Under the pieces are notes generated by a model. It did no database searches, was not told where the DNA came from, and worked only from the letters and a program-made list of their open reading frames with translations. A stretch of 64,000 nt of DNA. It comes from Clarireedia homoeocarpa (taxonomy: Eukaryota; Ascomycota; Leotiomycetes; Helotiales; Rutstroemiaceae). Within the stretch, counting starts at the first letter, position 1. The number at the start of each line of letters is the position of its first letter. The stretch spans positions 1 through 64,000 of the forward strand of contig LNKV01000084.1 of the NCBI GenBank assembly GCA_001465935.1, given 5' to 3'. Of the stretch, positions 1 through 10,253 are shown piece after piece. The position numbers and the translations under genes are program-made.

Positions 1-685
1 GAACAAAGTCACTAGAAGTCGAAACCGTAACTGTATTCGTACCATACGCTTCCTCCTCATCCTCCTCATCCTCCTCCTTCTCCTCCTCCTCCTCCTCCTC
101 TTCTTCTTCTTTTTCTTCTCGACGAGCTACTAGCTTTGCGTAAGCCTCCGACAAGCGACGGAAATATTTGGCAGATGTCCATCGTAGCTGGCGGATCTCT
201 TCCTCCTGCTTCTCCTTTTCTTTTTGTTGTTCTTCATTTTGGCGAGTTGCTAGCTCTGCGTAATCCTCCGACAAGTGACGAAAGCTTTTGGCAGGAGTCC
301 GTTGTAGCTGGCGAGTCTCCTCCTCCTTCTCTTCTTCTTCTTGGCGAGTTTCTAGCGCTGCGTAAACCTCCGACAAGTAACTGGATAATTTGGCAGGACT
401 GCCTATTAGCCGGTCTATCTGCGAAGCAACTATGGTGGGACAAAGCTGGTCAGAGTGAGAGGAGGAAGGGGGAGCGGGAGGACAAGCAGAAGAACGGCTG
501 CTGCAACGCATATTGGAGAGAGCAGGAGTAGGAATCGGAGTGAGAGTAACAGCAGGAGACGATGCTGGAGAGGGACCGTAGAAAGCATAGGCGTAGGTTG
601 TTTTTAGAAGTAAAGTGCTTTCCCGGGTACAAGGAGGACTTGAAGGAAAAGTATCTTCGAAGGGGCAAGAATCCGCTATGTTCAT
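1..685 (-). CDS. Partial coiled-coil, Glu-rich protein (open at left window edge)
   Basis: An open frame of 228 codons runs on the minus strand from an ATG at 685-683 to base 1 with no stop, so the gene continues outside the window. The N-terminal ~110 residues are rich in Ser, Pro and Thr. A unit of about 35-40 residues then occurs three times, each with a core like LSEVYAALETRQ, LSEDYAELATRQ and LSEAYAKLVARR, separated by Glu/Lys/Gln-rich spacers. The last spacer becomes a poly-Glu run encoded by the pyrimidine-rich strand at about 47-120. Heptad-like spacing predicts a coiled coil. I do not recognise the family. It could be a host protein or a gag-like protein of a mobile element. No intron is needed. 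Plus-strand ORFs here are shadows of this repeat. Confidence 0.5.
   Translation of the reverse strand, partial: MNIADSCPFEDTFPSSPPCTRESTLLLKTTYAYAFYGPSPASSPAVTLTPIPTPALSNMRCSSRSSACPPAPPSSSHSDQLCPTIVASQIDRLIGSPAKLSSYLSEVYAALETRQEEEEKEEETRQLQRTPAKSFRHLSEDYAELATRQNEEQQKEKEKQEEEIRQLRWTSAKYFRRLSEAYAKLVARREEKEEEEEEEEEEKEEDEEDEEEAYGTNTVTVSTSSDFV
47..120. repeat. Low-complexity pyrimidine tract (TCC/TTC)n
   Basis: Simple TCCTCC/TTCTTC repeat on the plus strand. On the minus strand it is in frame with the coiled-coil ORF and encodes poly-Glu. Confidence 0.9.
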
Positions 686-689
686 TATC

Positions 690-1680
690 CGGTATAAAGA
701 AAGAGAAGAAATGGAAATTTTGATATTTTTTTTTTGAAATTATTTGGAGTTTTAACGTAATATACCTCCACGGAGATGTAAATAGAACTTTTTTATTTCT
801 AGTGGCTTGATCTGACAACGGAACTTCCATAGGGGTACAGGGAGCAATCACAATTTCGGTCGTGGCGTAGCTGCTATTGGTAGGATAGCTATTGGACCAA
901 GATGTAGGCTCGTTCTACATAGCAGCTTCTTTGGCACCTTGTCCCCGACTCTTGCCACCGACTTACTTACTCCTTATGCGAACAAGGATATGAATCCGTG
1001 ATGCTGATGCGTATGCTGTGAGTGTTGAGGAGAGTATCGTTTGCATCTTTAATTAAGGACGCACATCTACGGCCCTGCCGATCATTGACGAATACATTAA
1101 TGTTGGATATAGGTTATGTGTTGCAACACGGCGTGGGCTGTTCGCTAGTGTTGTATCACAAAGGTGTAGGAGCTTGTTTGCGATGACTCTCACGTTCGCA
1201 TTCGATAGAGTGCTTTAAGAGTCATTAATGAAGAGCTCTGAACAGGGCTACGGAACGCACTAACCCCGGAAAGCGACAATTGATATATATGAGCGCGGTT
1301 AGCCGATAAGTTTCCGCGGTGTCGCAGATGATCTCTCGTGCCTTATCATCAATGTCGGGTTCGGAGGAGACCTGCTCCACAAGTTCGAGTTCTTTGTATT
1401 GTATTGAAAAAACAAGTCAGTATGATACACTGCAATCGGATTCGGCTGTTGGACTTGGGTCCAAGTTGAGGTCGCATCGTCGCTCGTTGCCGTGATTACA
1501 CAGTACTACAAGTACTACTATACTACGGGGGTAATTCTTGCGCCAAGGTAGATTATACGAGGGGGCCTGAATAGCTTCATAGTACTGGATTGTCTGTATC
1601 CTATTGGCTTGAAAGGCTCTGTATGGACAAAAGTAGGTCCTGGTTTGTATAGAATCCTCTAGAAAGCTTGGCGTAACAAT
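690..1680. other. Intergenic, no supported gene
   Basis: Only short ORFs without recognisable composition (for example a 96-codon minus ORF at 1417-1707). I see no RNA gene. The right end passes into a decayed copy of the X MITE. Confidence 0.5.
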
Positions 1681-1800
1681 TACGCCAAATACCACAGTAC
1701 AAATCAATCCTGTTTTTTTATATCTTATACCAAAGCAGGTTTAACTACAGCAAGTGTTACAAGACCCAGTGTTTGCTTTTATTTGGCCAACTACTAAAGT
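1680..1800. repeat. Partial copy of X-family MITE
   Basis: The end ACCCAGTGTTTG followed by a TTATTTGGCC-like stretch and ACTAAAGTA matches the TIRs of the copies at 20.6-22.4 kb. The preceding bases (ACAAATCAATC, ATATCTTATACC) match the interior of the 22168-22373 copy. The left end is not recognisable, so this is a truncated copy. Confidence 0.55.
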
Positions 1801-2269
1801 ATAACCCAAGGCCAAAATGACAGCGGAGGTGTGTGACTTTTCTTGCTCATCTAAGAAAAGAAGATCTACTAACTTCGTAATACTTATAGGATCCCATAAT
1901 TCATTTCCTTATCCACGAAAACTGGAAATCAGTCTATAGTCTGCACAACCTTATCATCTTAATATATAAGTCTGCTTTTCTGAAATCGTGTCTAAGACTT
2001 GCTCTGTAGTATTAAACACATTGATGAAACCCTTTCCCTCCTGCTCACTCAGAGGGAAATCCTCCCGTGTCTTGAAGTCTAGAGGACAGTCCTTGTATAG
2101 CTTGTAACAATTCTCTAAAGTTACTGCAACTTTCCAAAGCCTCTACCGTTGCCTCCTCAAAAATCTCCCGGTGGATACTCTCACCCTTAATTATAAAGTA
2201 TTTTCCGCGTCCCGTTCCATGCCAACAAAACCCCGTGTAACATTTTTAGTACGGAAGTAAACAAAGTCT
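1801..2269. other. Intergenic, nothing recognised
   Basis: A moderately A+T-rich stretch downstream of the F-box gene. No ORF of coding character, RNA gene or repeat was seen. Confidence 0.4.
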
Positions 2270-4184
2270 CTACTTCAACAAGTTTGAGCAAAACGCGAAA
2301 GGAGTATAATCTTCGAGTTTCAAATATGCCAAATCGTTCAAAGCGAAAATTTTCATCTGTGGACTTGCACGATCGATCATGATTTCTGGTCGAAGATAAA
2401 CAAGACGTTCAGTCTTACGAAGCGACCCAGATAGTTGAAGTTCATCGTCTATATCCATAGCGTAGAGCTGGAAATCCTTCAAGCCAAGACCAATAATTAT
2501 CCCTGGTCGGGAACGTGCCAGCTCGTGCAATATAATTCTCTCAGGAGAGGAGAGCCGATTTGAATCTGCCTTCGTATTATACCTGTTTCGAATATGTAGA
2601 TGCATCAAATTCGGCAATACATCCTTGACTATCGTTCGAAATTGGTTCTGCGATATATATTAGCCACGGAAGAATGATACAATTGACCGATCAACCTACA
2701 TGTCCCAATTTATAGAAGTTTATCCCGATCGATAACGCCTTAAGGTTAGGGAAATTTTTCCCAATTAATTCCCACACGTCGTTTTTCAACGCAGGCTCTA
2801 TGATCTCGGCCAACTCTCTGCGTTTATAGTCGCTCATATTTACTCGTAATATATCGCTAGATGAATAGCAAGGAGATAATGGCCGCATTCCTAACGACAA
2901 ATTCTTAAGGTTTGGGAACGTGAGCGATGTGAGAAATCGTAAGTCATCAGCCTTTACTACACCCACGTCGACAGCAAAGGATAACCATAACGACTCAACC
3001 TTTAACCATTGATTCCCTCTGATAAGGTCAGACGCAGAATCGAAAACTAATGAATCCATAGATAGCGCCAAACCACCCAGATACAGCGCAGATATAGTTG
3101 TAACTAGCGGAGATCTCCCCAGATACCGAAACAGTCTATCTTCGACGTCAACTATATCCATATTATTCGCCGTTATCGAGTATAACATATGCAGCAATCC
3201 CAATGTTGTCAAACGTGGGCAAGCTGATAATTTGTCGATGAAGGTTTCTATATCCCGATCATACATAATCCAGGAGAACAGCTTGAACGTTTCCAGAGGG
3301 CAATGCTCGCCTAGGAACGGCCAATGAACCTGGGCGCAAAATTTCTCATCATACTCCCCTTCGTCCCACAAAACATTGGCTCCCAGGCTCAAATGCTTCA
3401 AGGATCCCCCCTCAGCTAACAATGACGTTACCAGATCCATCACTGGCTGCACATCACTCAATCGGATCGAGAAGAGCTCCAGTGTGCATAAATTCACCAT
3501 TCGAGGTCTGAGTTTTCCAAATGACTCGATATCATGGAGGGAATCCCCCCAGGCGCGATGCAACGAGAGATTTACCAATTGAGGTTGCGCTGATAGTAGG
3601 CGAAGAAGGACATTAATATCGACAAAGGTATTATATGGTCCAATACTAGAAATACCATCAGCTTCCATCTGGTGAAAAAAGAATTACTTCTAAAGGATGA
3701 AGATAAGAAGAAGAGAAGATATATATACATCAACGATCTCAAACCGTCGGGATTTGTTTTGATAGCTTCGTGGAAAATTTTCACTAGAACCTCGCCCCGG
3801 TTCCTGCTGTTGATATCAAATTGGTCTTCCTCTGCGGTCTCGGTATCCTTAAACGAGATTGCCAATTCACGAATGTATTTACTCTTTTCCAAAAGCTGCA
3901 ACCTGTCCTTATTTTGTTTGCTCAACCCTATTTCGCGGGGAGGATATTGAAAACAAAAAGATGTGCATTTGGGTCGAGGAAAATATTCATCTATCAGTGG
4001 ACCTATACGTTCTATTAAATCTTTGCAGTGAGTCTAGCGATTATCAGCAAATCAAACGACATAAGCATCGAAAGGTTCACACTTCATAGAGCAATTTCGC
4101 GATGTATCGCAGGATCTCATTTGGGAGTTTCTTTTTAACTGACAAAAGACATAATGGGACAACGTTTGGCGATGGAGAATCCAT
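2270..4184 (-). CDS. F-box / leucine-rich-repeat-like protein, four exons
   Basis: Reconstructed as complement(join(2270..2647, 2700..3645, 3729..4033, 4083..4184)), 1731 nt, 576 aa. Exon 1 ends in an F-box core (LPNEILRYIAKLLYE). Later exons carry irregular leucine-rich repeats (LVNLSLHRAWG, LKHLSLGANVL, LTTLGLLHML, LKNLSLGMRPL, LKALSIGINF, LMHLHI). Such proteins are usually substrate adaptors of SCF ubiquitin ligases, the F-box binding Skp1 and the repeats the target. Introns are 49, 83 and 52 nt. All have GT...AG ends, and branch-like GCTGAT or GCTAAT precedes the acceptors. Intron 2 must use the acceptor at 3646 (TTTCTAG). The nearer CACCAG acceptor would lead quickly to a stop, so the in-frame Met at 3668 is intronic. 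With these junctions the frame is open throughout, so the gene looks functional. Its target is unknown. Confidence 0.72.
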
Positions 4185-4410
4185 AGTGAATTTGTGAAAT
4201 GAAGGAGACAATACGCAGCAAACAGTGAGAAAGAGAGGAAAAATCTGAGTGCCACAGGCTGAAATCAAAACAAGAATACAGTCTTTTCGGTTATTTACTT
4301 ATACTTCTTAGAGCATGTTGGAGCATGTTGGTTGAGACCAAGGTATTGAAAACTAAGCAGAATTAAGTTTAGCGCAGCGTTGTGAGGTATATACGGTGAG
4401 CCGACGATTA

Positions 4411-4530
4411 CTCTAACACTATTCCTGCCCGATTACACCGTAATCGGGTTTTTTTGTATGGGAAAATTAAGGTGTGGTCCGTCCGGGGCTCAATCCCGAT
4501 TACATTACAGTGTAATCGGGTTCTAGGGTT
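4411..4530 (+). repeat. Hairpin-pair element, copy A
   Basis: CTAACACTATTCCT is followed by a perfect 9-bp-stem hairpin (4428-4448, CCCGATTAC/GTAATCGGG), a T run, a conserved core with GGTGTGGTCCGTCCGGGG, and a second 10-bp-stem hairpin (4495-4520). It ends next to telomere-like TAGGGTTAG. Copies B (25990-26118) and C (36704-36835, inverted) share the core but have different, still self-complementary stems. Confidence 0.75.
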
Positions 4531-4534
4531 AGAT

Positions 4535-5600
4535 ATTTATTCGTGTACCATACATCGGACGATTATATAATTAGCATATTCCGAATCCTCAAAGCAAGAC
4601 GAGTATCATGATATAGATTGTATATAGTTTATCCCATCGTTGAATGTCGATATATTTTGATGGGGTTACGTACCAAAATGTGAATTGTGGTTGATATGGG
4701 ACGTGCACGACAGATTCCCCCATATAAAAGTAGGTTCCCCCATCGAATTAACCGCCACCATATTACCACCACCATATTGCCATTCAATCCATATATTAAC
4801 CCTCTTAAATTACTTTATATAAAGAAGAAAGAAAAGAAGCTCTCTTCTTTTTAATTAACTATATAAACTATCCATATTTTGTTGAATGGACTTGGGTTCA
4901 AGTCCATTTGTTTCCCACCCACCGATTTAGCGCCGATTTGCCGAGGGGGTCAAGTCCATTTAGGTCAAGTCCATTTATTAGGGTTAGGTGTTAACGGGCT
5001 CGGACGAGGCTCAAATTCGAGTATGAATGAAGCCCGACCGATGCGATCCCAACCCCGTTGCGTTTTCCCCCAGAACCCCATCCGAAGGTAAGTTATCCGA
5101 CAAGATCATTATCGTCGTCGATTTTTGATGGGGTGAGCCCATGCACAGACCACGTCCGCCAGTACAGGGGCTCGCTAGTGATAGAAAAATGGCACTGACA
5201 AAATTGATCCAAATGAAAACTCCGTTTTTACCCTTTAATCTGGCCTTTATAGCTCGACAACTAATTGTAATTAAGAAAAACCTTCTGTATAGGAACTATA
5301 GATTAGAGTATGCTCTTTTATTCTAGACTAAAATTCAAAAGATCGGATTAAAATTGATGGTTTCGCAGGTATTTTAACTTAGATGGGTCATACGAATTTC
5401 ATCAACTTTGATAGCAACCATCTGCATCGATAACTCCCAACTCATGAAATGACATTTACAAGTGCTAGTATATAGGTCAAATATTTATTCATTTATTTAT
5501 TATTTCTAACCCGCTAGCTGGTACGCACGGCACTGGCCATGAGGGAGCTCAGTCTAATTTAATTATACTAGTAGAACCTCACCGGACAAAACTACTAATC
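4535..5600. other. Intergenic, A+T-rich, with one palindrome
   Basis: No supported gene. At 4885-4908 a 10-bp perfect inverted repeat (AATGGACTTG, 4-nt loop) is followed by two more TCAAGTCCATTT copies near 4950-4980 and a TTAGGGTTAGG telomere-like motif. Short ORFs at 4879-5326 look random. Confidence 0.45.
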
Positions 5601-5684
5601 GCGCCACTCTGCGCTTCCCACTCTCGTATGCTCACCCTGCTCTTGTCCTTCGCAGCTATACTGCTCAGTTGTTTCTCAATCTTA

Positions 5685-5812
5685 CTACTCGTATTGCAGC
5701 TGGTTAGCGAGCCTGAAGTGCTCGAACCGCCCGCTCTGAATCAGCCATTTGGCTACCTGTTGCGCTCGATCTGGGCTGTCAAGCAGCTCAGTGATAGTTG
5801 TCCCTCCTCGCC
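5685..5812 (-). pseudogene. 3' tail of a Tad-like LINE ORF2 (fragment)
   Basis: The minus strand encodes a tail containing LLDSPDRAQQVAKWLIQSGR and ending in LANQLQYE before TAG at 5685-5687. This matches in pattern the C-terminus of the larger LINE fragment at 25 kb (LLDTPEGAGIASRWMIQSGR, ending VANSLLYE). Only the last ~40 residues are readable. The plus ORF at 5628-5846 is its antisense shadow. This is what target-primed reverse transcription leaves, a 5'-truncated LINE end. Confidence 0.65.
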
Positions 5813-6114
5813 ACTGCCTCCTTGCACGCTCGTCACCGCAGTGTAATATGGGAACTAATGTTAATTAATATTAGAAATACTGCTTAGGGCTTGTTAGTAA
5901 GCCGAGAAAGGTGTAGGGAAAGTATAGCAACTTTTGATTTTCTAAAGAGTGTAAAAGGATAGAATAAATTTTATCCTCTTTCTCATTTCTCTTAGTTTCT
6001 TAATAAAAATAAGGATATTCCCTACTTAAACACCAGGTGTTATCACTAGGTCTTATCACTAGGTTTGGGAAAATACTAATGTAATTTGGTTATGATGGAA
6101 ATGTGGTATAAAGG

Positions 6115-6228
6115 GTGTGGTTGGGTTTGTGGTTGGTTTTGTGGTTGGTTTTGTGGTTGGTTTTTGTGGTTGGTTTTGTGGTTGGTTTTGTGGTTGGTTT
6201 TGTGGTTGGTTTTGTGGTCGGTTTGGTC
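6115..6228 (+). repeat. 12-bp minisatellite (GTGGTTGGTTTT)n
   Basis: About nine tandem units of GTGGTTGGTTTT with small indels. The flanks are unique. On the minus strand it reads as (KPTT)n or (QNQP)n in open frames, which I regard as a by-product of the repeat. The strand is G/T-rich with GG doublets spaced so that a G-quadruplex is conceivable. Confidence 0.9.
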
Positions 6229-6239
6229 GTGTATCTATT

Positions 6240-7070
6240 ATAGTGTATATTGTAAGCAGATCGAAGTGAGAGTACATGCATCCCAATAGCACGTGTAGAA
6301 GGAGACCCTGGGGGTAGCTGTTCAGCACTACATCAGATCATTATAAAAGTGAAGTAAAAGGTTGATAATATTCTTAAACTAAAATAAGAATCATGCTCTT
6401 ATATTATACTATGGAATGAACGGGGCTAAGCTAAAAGGGGTTGTGCGCGTGCCTTGCAATATACAGCACAACGCCTCCACCCAACTATCTACACCTCTTC
6501 GACAGGCCAACTCCATTTAAAGACCCTCGAACCGCAACTTTTTACACCAACCGACCCTAGATCTCCCAGTCCCTCAATCACCTTATCTTCTTTCCATAAT
6601 ATTAATACGTATTTCATTAGTCCCTTCAACGGTATAACTGTTTGACCTACAATATAAAGTTGCTTAGGTGAGAGGTATCGCGGTCATGTAGTGTTGATGT
6701 GAAGATCGCAGAGGTAGAAGCAGTATCAAAGTCTGCAATGTTATCTGCTATCTTATTGAAAGTTAGTGATAGAGTTTTAGGAGATACAGTACTGTGTATT
6801 TGCAAAAAGGGAACTAGGCTACGAACCTGACCTGGTGGTTAAGTAACCTATAAAGGGGTTGATGACCTAGAAACCCATCCAAGACCCAAATAGCTACCCA
6901 AATGAACTGTACCAACCCTCCCTTAGTCTGTAGACTTCTCAGACTCCCGAGAGGATAGTGTAAACCCTGAATAGGTACTTGGCAATTAAGTGAGTACCGA
7001 TGATGTGAAGCAGAACACCACACCAGAATCTCCAGATATAAAAGCCACAGTTGTCACTCCACCAGGAGTG
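6240..7070. other. Intergenic 3' of the Est1-type gene
   Basis: No supported gene or repeat was recognised. The ORFs at 6454-6645 and 6814-7023 are short and have no protein-like features. Confidence 0.4.
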
Positions 7071-7073
7071 GCG

Positions 7074-9230
7074 TCACCTTTTGGTTACAGGTAATACGTC
7101 TCCAGCGTCTGGGTTGGTGCCGATAGTTGAGCAGGTCTCTGCCCTGGGTAAGGTATTATCAGTTGTTGTAGCAGAAGCAAACGTAGTCGAACGGGACTTT
7201 AATGTCTCCAAGTCTGTATCTTTACCATCAACCGAGAATTTTGGTTTTGAGCTGTCAAAGCGAATCCATGAACCAGCCTTAGCAATACGGCAACCAAGCC
7301 ACAAGATGCGCTCCCTGCGTTGCTCAACCATGGACGGTAGTTCGTGGTGCTTCTCTTCGTCCGTTTTCTCGTTAAGGAACCATTTCTCAGGATACAATTT
7401 GTCGGTATAGAGTAAACCCCGCATTGCGTAGTCTTCTGGAAAAGGACGTACGTCATCCTTCTCTAGCGAAGGGAACTTATCATCTTGAATACGATCGAGA
7501 GTATTATATGATGTAAGAAGCGTATTCAAGTAAATCCCAAGGCTCTGCCATGGGTACGCCGGTGCTAAAATATCCATCGCGCCTGAGAACTGAGACATGT
7601 GGGACATAAAAACAAGAGAACAATGAACGAAACTAAGGCAATTTGGGTCGCCTATCCGCAAAAGAGCAATGTCAAGTGATGAGTTGCTAAGCCTCTCTGC
7701 GTGCCTAAGAGAAACCATTGCAGGGGAAGATTCACCCTGAGTACCCTCCATTTGAACATCAGCTTTGTCAGCTACAGCTGGTGCCATAGCTTTCATGATA
7801 GGGTTGTCTTTCGAACCGAAGCTCAGGACCGCAACAGCATTGGAAATAGAGATCTGATAACCCTGTTCTAGAAACTTCTTGGTTACACGACCTATCTGAC
7901 TATCGAGGAGCCCAAGGAACTCTTTAACTGCTGTGTCAAATCTGCCCATAGTTCTGTTCGTGAATAGATGGGCATGAGCTCTGATAAAAGCAGTGTCGAG
8001 AGGAGGTAATCGATATTTGCCTTGGCCGTTCTCAGCATTGAGAACAGGATCAAAGAGTGTAAGGATCGATTCGCGTGCTGAAGTGAATGGCACTATTACG
8101 CAAAGAGATTTTGCGTAATAATAGAGCTGTTGTAGAGCATTTGGCCTTGCAAGGATTGCCAGATGATGGTAAAGTCGACCGGTTGTAGGAGCTTCATTGG
8201 AAGCTTTAGAATACCAATGGCGAGCTACTCCAGTCCACACTTCTCGATCTCTGATATCGTCATCCTCGATAGCCATACGGTACCGCCCGAGATCTCCCAG
8301 GCATTCGATCCAAGTGTTCTCAAACGCTGGCACTGTTTCGTATAGTAATGCCATCATCGAATAAGCGAAATATATGAAGGGCAGCATGTGATCGAGCGAT
8401 TGCGGTAATCTGTGCCTTAAGAGTTCTAGGAACGAATGGATCCCGTGGCGCCACATTCGTGCGGGCATCGCGTACTTTGAAGCGAGACGACGTAATGCTA
8501 AACTCGCAGATGGATGCTGAGAAGCCAAAAAGAAGTCATGGTGTTCACGTAGCAAGGTGCGATGCAGTGCAGTCATTACTTGCCATTGTTCGTTGTTCAG
8601 CTTCGACTGCGAAGAAGAATCACCTTGTGCCAAGCCAGCTTGCTTATTGTCTACTTCTATGCACTTCGCCTCGACCATCACGAGGCCAGCATATATACCC
8701 TTCACTTCAGCCACAAGCTGTCCCTGTGAGATAGGTCTCGTCTCGGGTTGTAATATGATGGTATACTCTTCACCCTGAGGCTTAGATTCATGATCTGAAG
8801 TATTTTTTGTATGTAGAGCGGTATGTGACGCAGCTGAGTGGCTATTGTAATGGTTATGTTGACTCGAATGAGGGTCTGATCGTGGCACAAGCTGGGGAGA
8901 AGATTTGAGGGATCTACGAGTACCTGGTTTCATTGCCTGAGCTCGGGTTTTATTTGCTTGAATAGACGCGATGTTTGACGGGTCGAATGATGATCTTGTA
9001 AATGGCGAGTCTTGGTCTGGTGTCCATAGACGACCCTTCGGTCGTTGAGAAGTAGTAGTTTGCCGCCGAGAGTCGGCATCCATAGGAGATTGTGGTGGCT
9101 GGACTTTGGATCTTCGAGGGGGAGGCGAACCCGACGCCTCTCGGGACGCCGAACCTGCGGATATCCCATCACCAACCGCTGCTCTCTTCCGTGGCTGTTC
9201 TACAGTTATATCTTCGGGAGAGTCATCCAT
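7074..9230 (-). CDS. Est1/SMG7-type DNA/RNA-binding domain protein
   Basis: A single-exon frame of 718 codons from the Met at 9230 (MDDSPEDITVEQ). The frame is open to 9326, but the upstream Met lies in a hydrophobic, unlikely leader. Residues 1-170 are Ser/Pro/Arg-rich and disordered-looking (GSPPPRRSK, RRSLKSSP). Residues ~200-450 carry the helical Est1-like fold. The best motif is GRLYHHLAILARPNALQQLYYYAKSL, broken here as GRLYHHLAILARP and ALQQLYYYAKSL, then FTSARESILTLFDP. That is the signature of the Est1-type DNA/RNA-binding domain in fungal relatives of telomerase-associated Est1 and NMD factors SMG5/6/7. No PIN nuclease domain is visible. Pezizomycotina carry many such paralogs of unknown role, so telomere or NMD function is not implied. 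The frame is undamaged. Confidence 0.8.
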   Translation of the reverse strand: MDDSPEDITVEQPRKRAAVGDGISAGSASREASGSPPPRRSKVQPPQSPMDADSRRQTTTSQRPKGRLWTPDQDSPFTRSSFDPSNIASIQANKTRAQAMKPGTRRSLKSSPQLVPRSDPHSSQHNHYNSHSAASHTALHTKNTSDHESKPQGEEYTIILQPETRPISQGQLVAEVKGIYAGLVMVEAKCIEVDNKQAGLAQGDSSSQSKLNNEQWQVMTALHRTLLREHHDFFLASQHPSASLALRRLASKYAMPARMWRHGIHSFLELLRHRLPQSLDHMLPFIYFAYSMMALLYETVPAFENTWIECLGDLGRYRMAIEDDDIRDREVWTGVARHWYSKASNEAPTTGRLYHHLAILARPNALQQLYYYAKSLCVIVPFTSARESILTLFDPVLNAENGQGKYRLPPLDTAFIRAHAHLFTNRTMGRFDTAVKEFLGLLDSQIGRVTKKFLEQGYQISISNAVAVLSFGSKDNPIMKAMAPAVADKADVQMEGTQGESSPAMVSLRHAERLSNSSLDIALLRIGDPNCLSFVHCSLVFMSHMSQFSGAMDILAPAYPWQSLGIYLNTLLTSYNTLDRIQDDKFPSLEKDDVRPFPEDYAMRGLLYTDKLYPEKWFLNEKTDEEKHHELPSMVEQRRERILWLGCRIAKAGSWIRFDSSKPKFSVDGKDTDLETLKSRSTTFASATTTDNTLPRAETCSTIGTNPDAGDVLPVTKR

Positions 9231-9329
9231 TGTACTATCTTTGATATGATAGAATAGTTGACTTAAGGTACAGAATTTGAATTCTCGATGCGACTTCAGA
9301 ACATTCCTCGAGAAGAATATAAACAAGGA

Positions 9330-9925
9330 TTAATTAATCTAGCTACAAACCTCAAGAAGGGCTGATAGGAGGATCTTTGTTTGTGTTCGAATATAACATG
9401 GTTGTTGACAGAATGAATTTCCGTGTACAATATAGAGGAGCTCCGCTCGTATAACTGATGCTGAGCGTCTTTCCGACGCCCGAATACCAGACTCATAAGG
9501 TTTTGTTCATGTCTTATATTGAATTCTTGAAAGTGAATGGTCTTCGTAGCAGTCTACAATAGCAACTAGACATAATGAAAGAGCTTATGCTTGGATGACA
9601 TATTCCCATTTTGCCGGAAGCATCGCGGTTATTTCGACGATACTCTACATTCCACAGGAATCTTTCCTCTGAGGTTTACGAGGTGCATATAAATGGTGTT
9701 TCGATTCGAGATATCAGCGAACGCTGATGCATTCAACATTCAACAGTGGAGTAGGCAAAAGAAATCATGCTGCCGTCGGCGACATCGGCAGCGGCCAAGG
9801 CAGATTTTGCTTGGGAGGGCTAGCCATTTAGCCTAAGATACGCTAATGAGAGTCCTACTCGGGCTGTCACCACTGAGAAGGAAAACGGAATCTAACGGAT
9901 ATCGAGAAGCCACTCTACATTTACT
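9330..9925. other. Intergenic upstream of the Est1-type gene
   Basis: No supported gene. A 66-codon minus ORF (9296-9496) overlaps the likely 5' leader of the Est1-type gene and has no features. Confidence 0.4.
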
Positions 9926-9926
9926 T

Positions 9927-10253
9927 TCAGTCCCCAGTATCTAAACGTTTGTACGACTCTATCTTCCTTCCTAACTTCCCACCATCCTCCCTATCGAACC
10001 TATCCTCATGGGTGCCTATCAAATATCCCTTCCAATCGTCTCTGATATCCGGAAAGACGTCTCTCAATGGTCGACGATCGTTCTCATTCCACTGCCAGTC
10101 CCGCAAAGTTCTCATTATACTATATCCGGCTTGCTCCTTTTTTTCAGCATCCTGAATAAACGCAGGATTGTTGTGCCATTGATCTTGGAGTGAACCCTCG
10201 GTAGGTGGCTTGTTGCAGTGCACCCTCGGTAGGGGTGTTTTTGCATTAAGCAT
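9927..10253 (-). CDS. Small hydrophilic hypothetical protein (108 aa)
   Basis: The frame is open from an ATG at 10253 to a stop at 9927. Composition is protein-like: charged, Trp/Arg/Asp-rich, with segments such as RTLRDWQWNENDRR and DVFPDIRDDWKGYL. It has no signal peptide or membrane segment. A 24-bp near-repeat (CACCCTCGGTAGG-like) flanks the N-terminus. I do not recognise the family. It may be a small gene or the surviving exon of a larger one. Confidence 0.35.
   Translation of the reverse strand: MLNAKTPLPRVHCNKPPTEGSLQDQWHNNPAFIQDAEKKEQAGYSIMRTLRDWQWNENDRRPLRDVFPDIRDDWKGYLIGTHEDRFDREDGGKLGRKIESYKRLDTGD

Noticed and set aside
136..531. 131-codon plus-strand ORF
   Set aside because: It is the antisense of the triplicated coiled-coil repeat. 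The minus frame is open for 228 codons and has consistent protein composition.
2691..3668. Stand-alone 325-codon ORF starting MEADG
   Set aside because: Its N-terminus lies inside an intron. The F-box exon upstream and the last exon downstream join it in frame at 3645/3729 and 2647/2700.
5628..5846. Hydrophobic 72-codon plus ORF
   Set aside because: Antisense of a LINE C-terminal tail.
6059..6328. Pro/Gln/Thr repeat protein on the minus strand
   Set aside because: A product of the 12-bp minisatellite, open in more than one frame.
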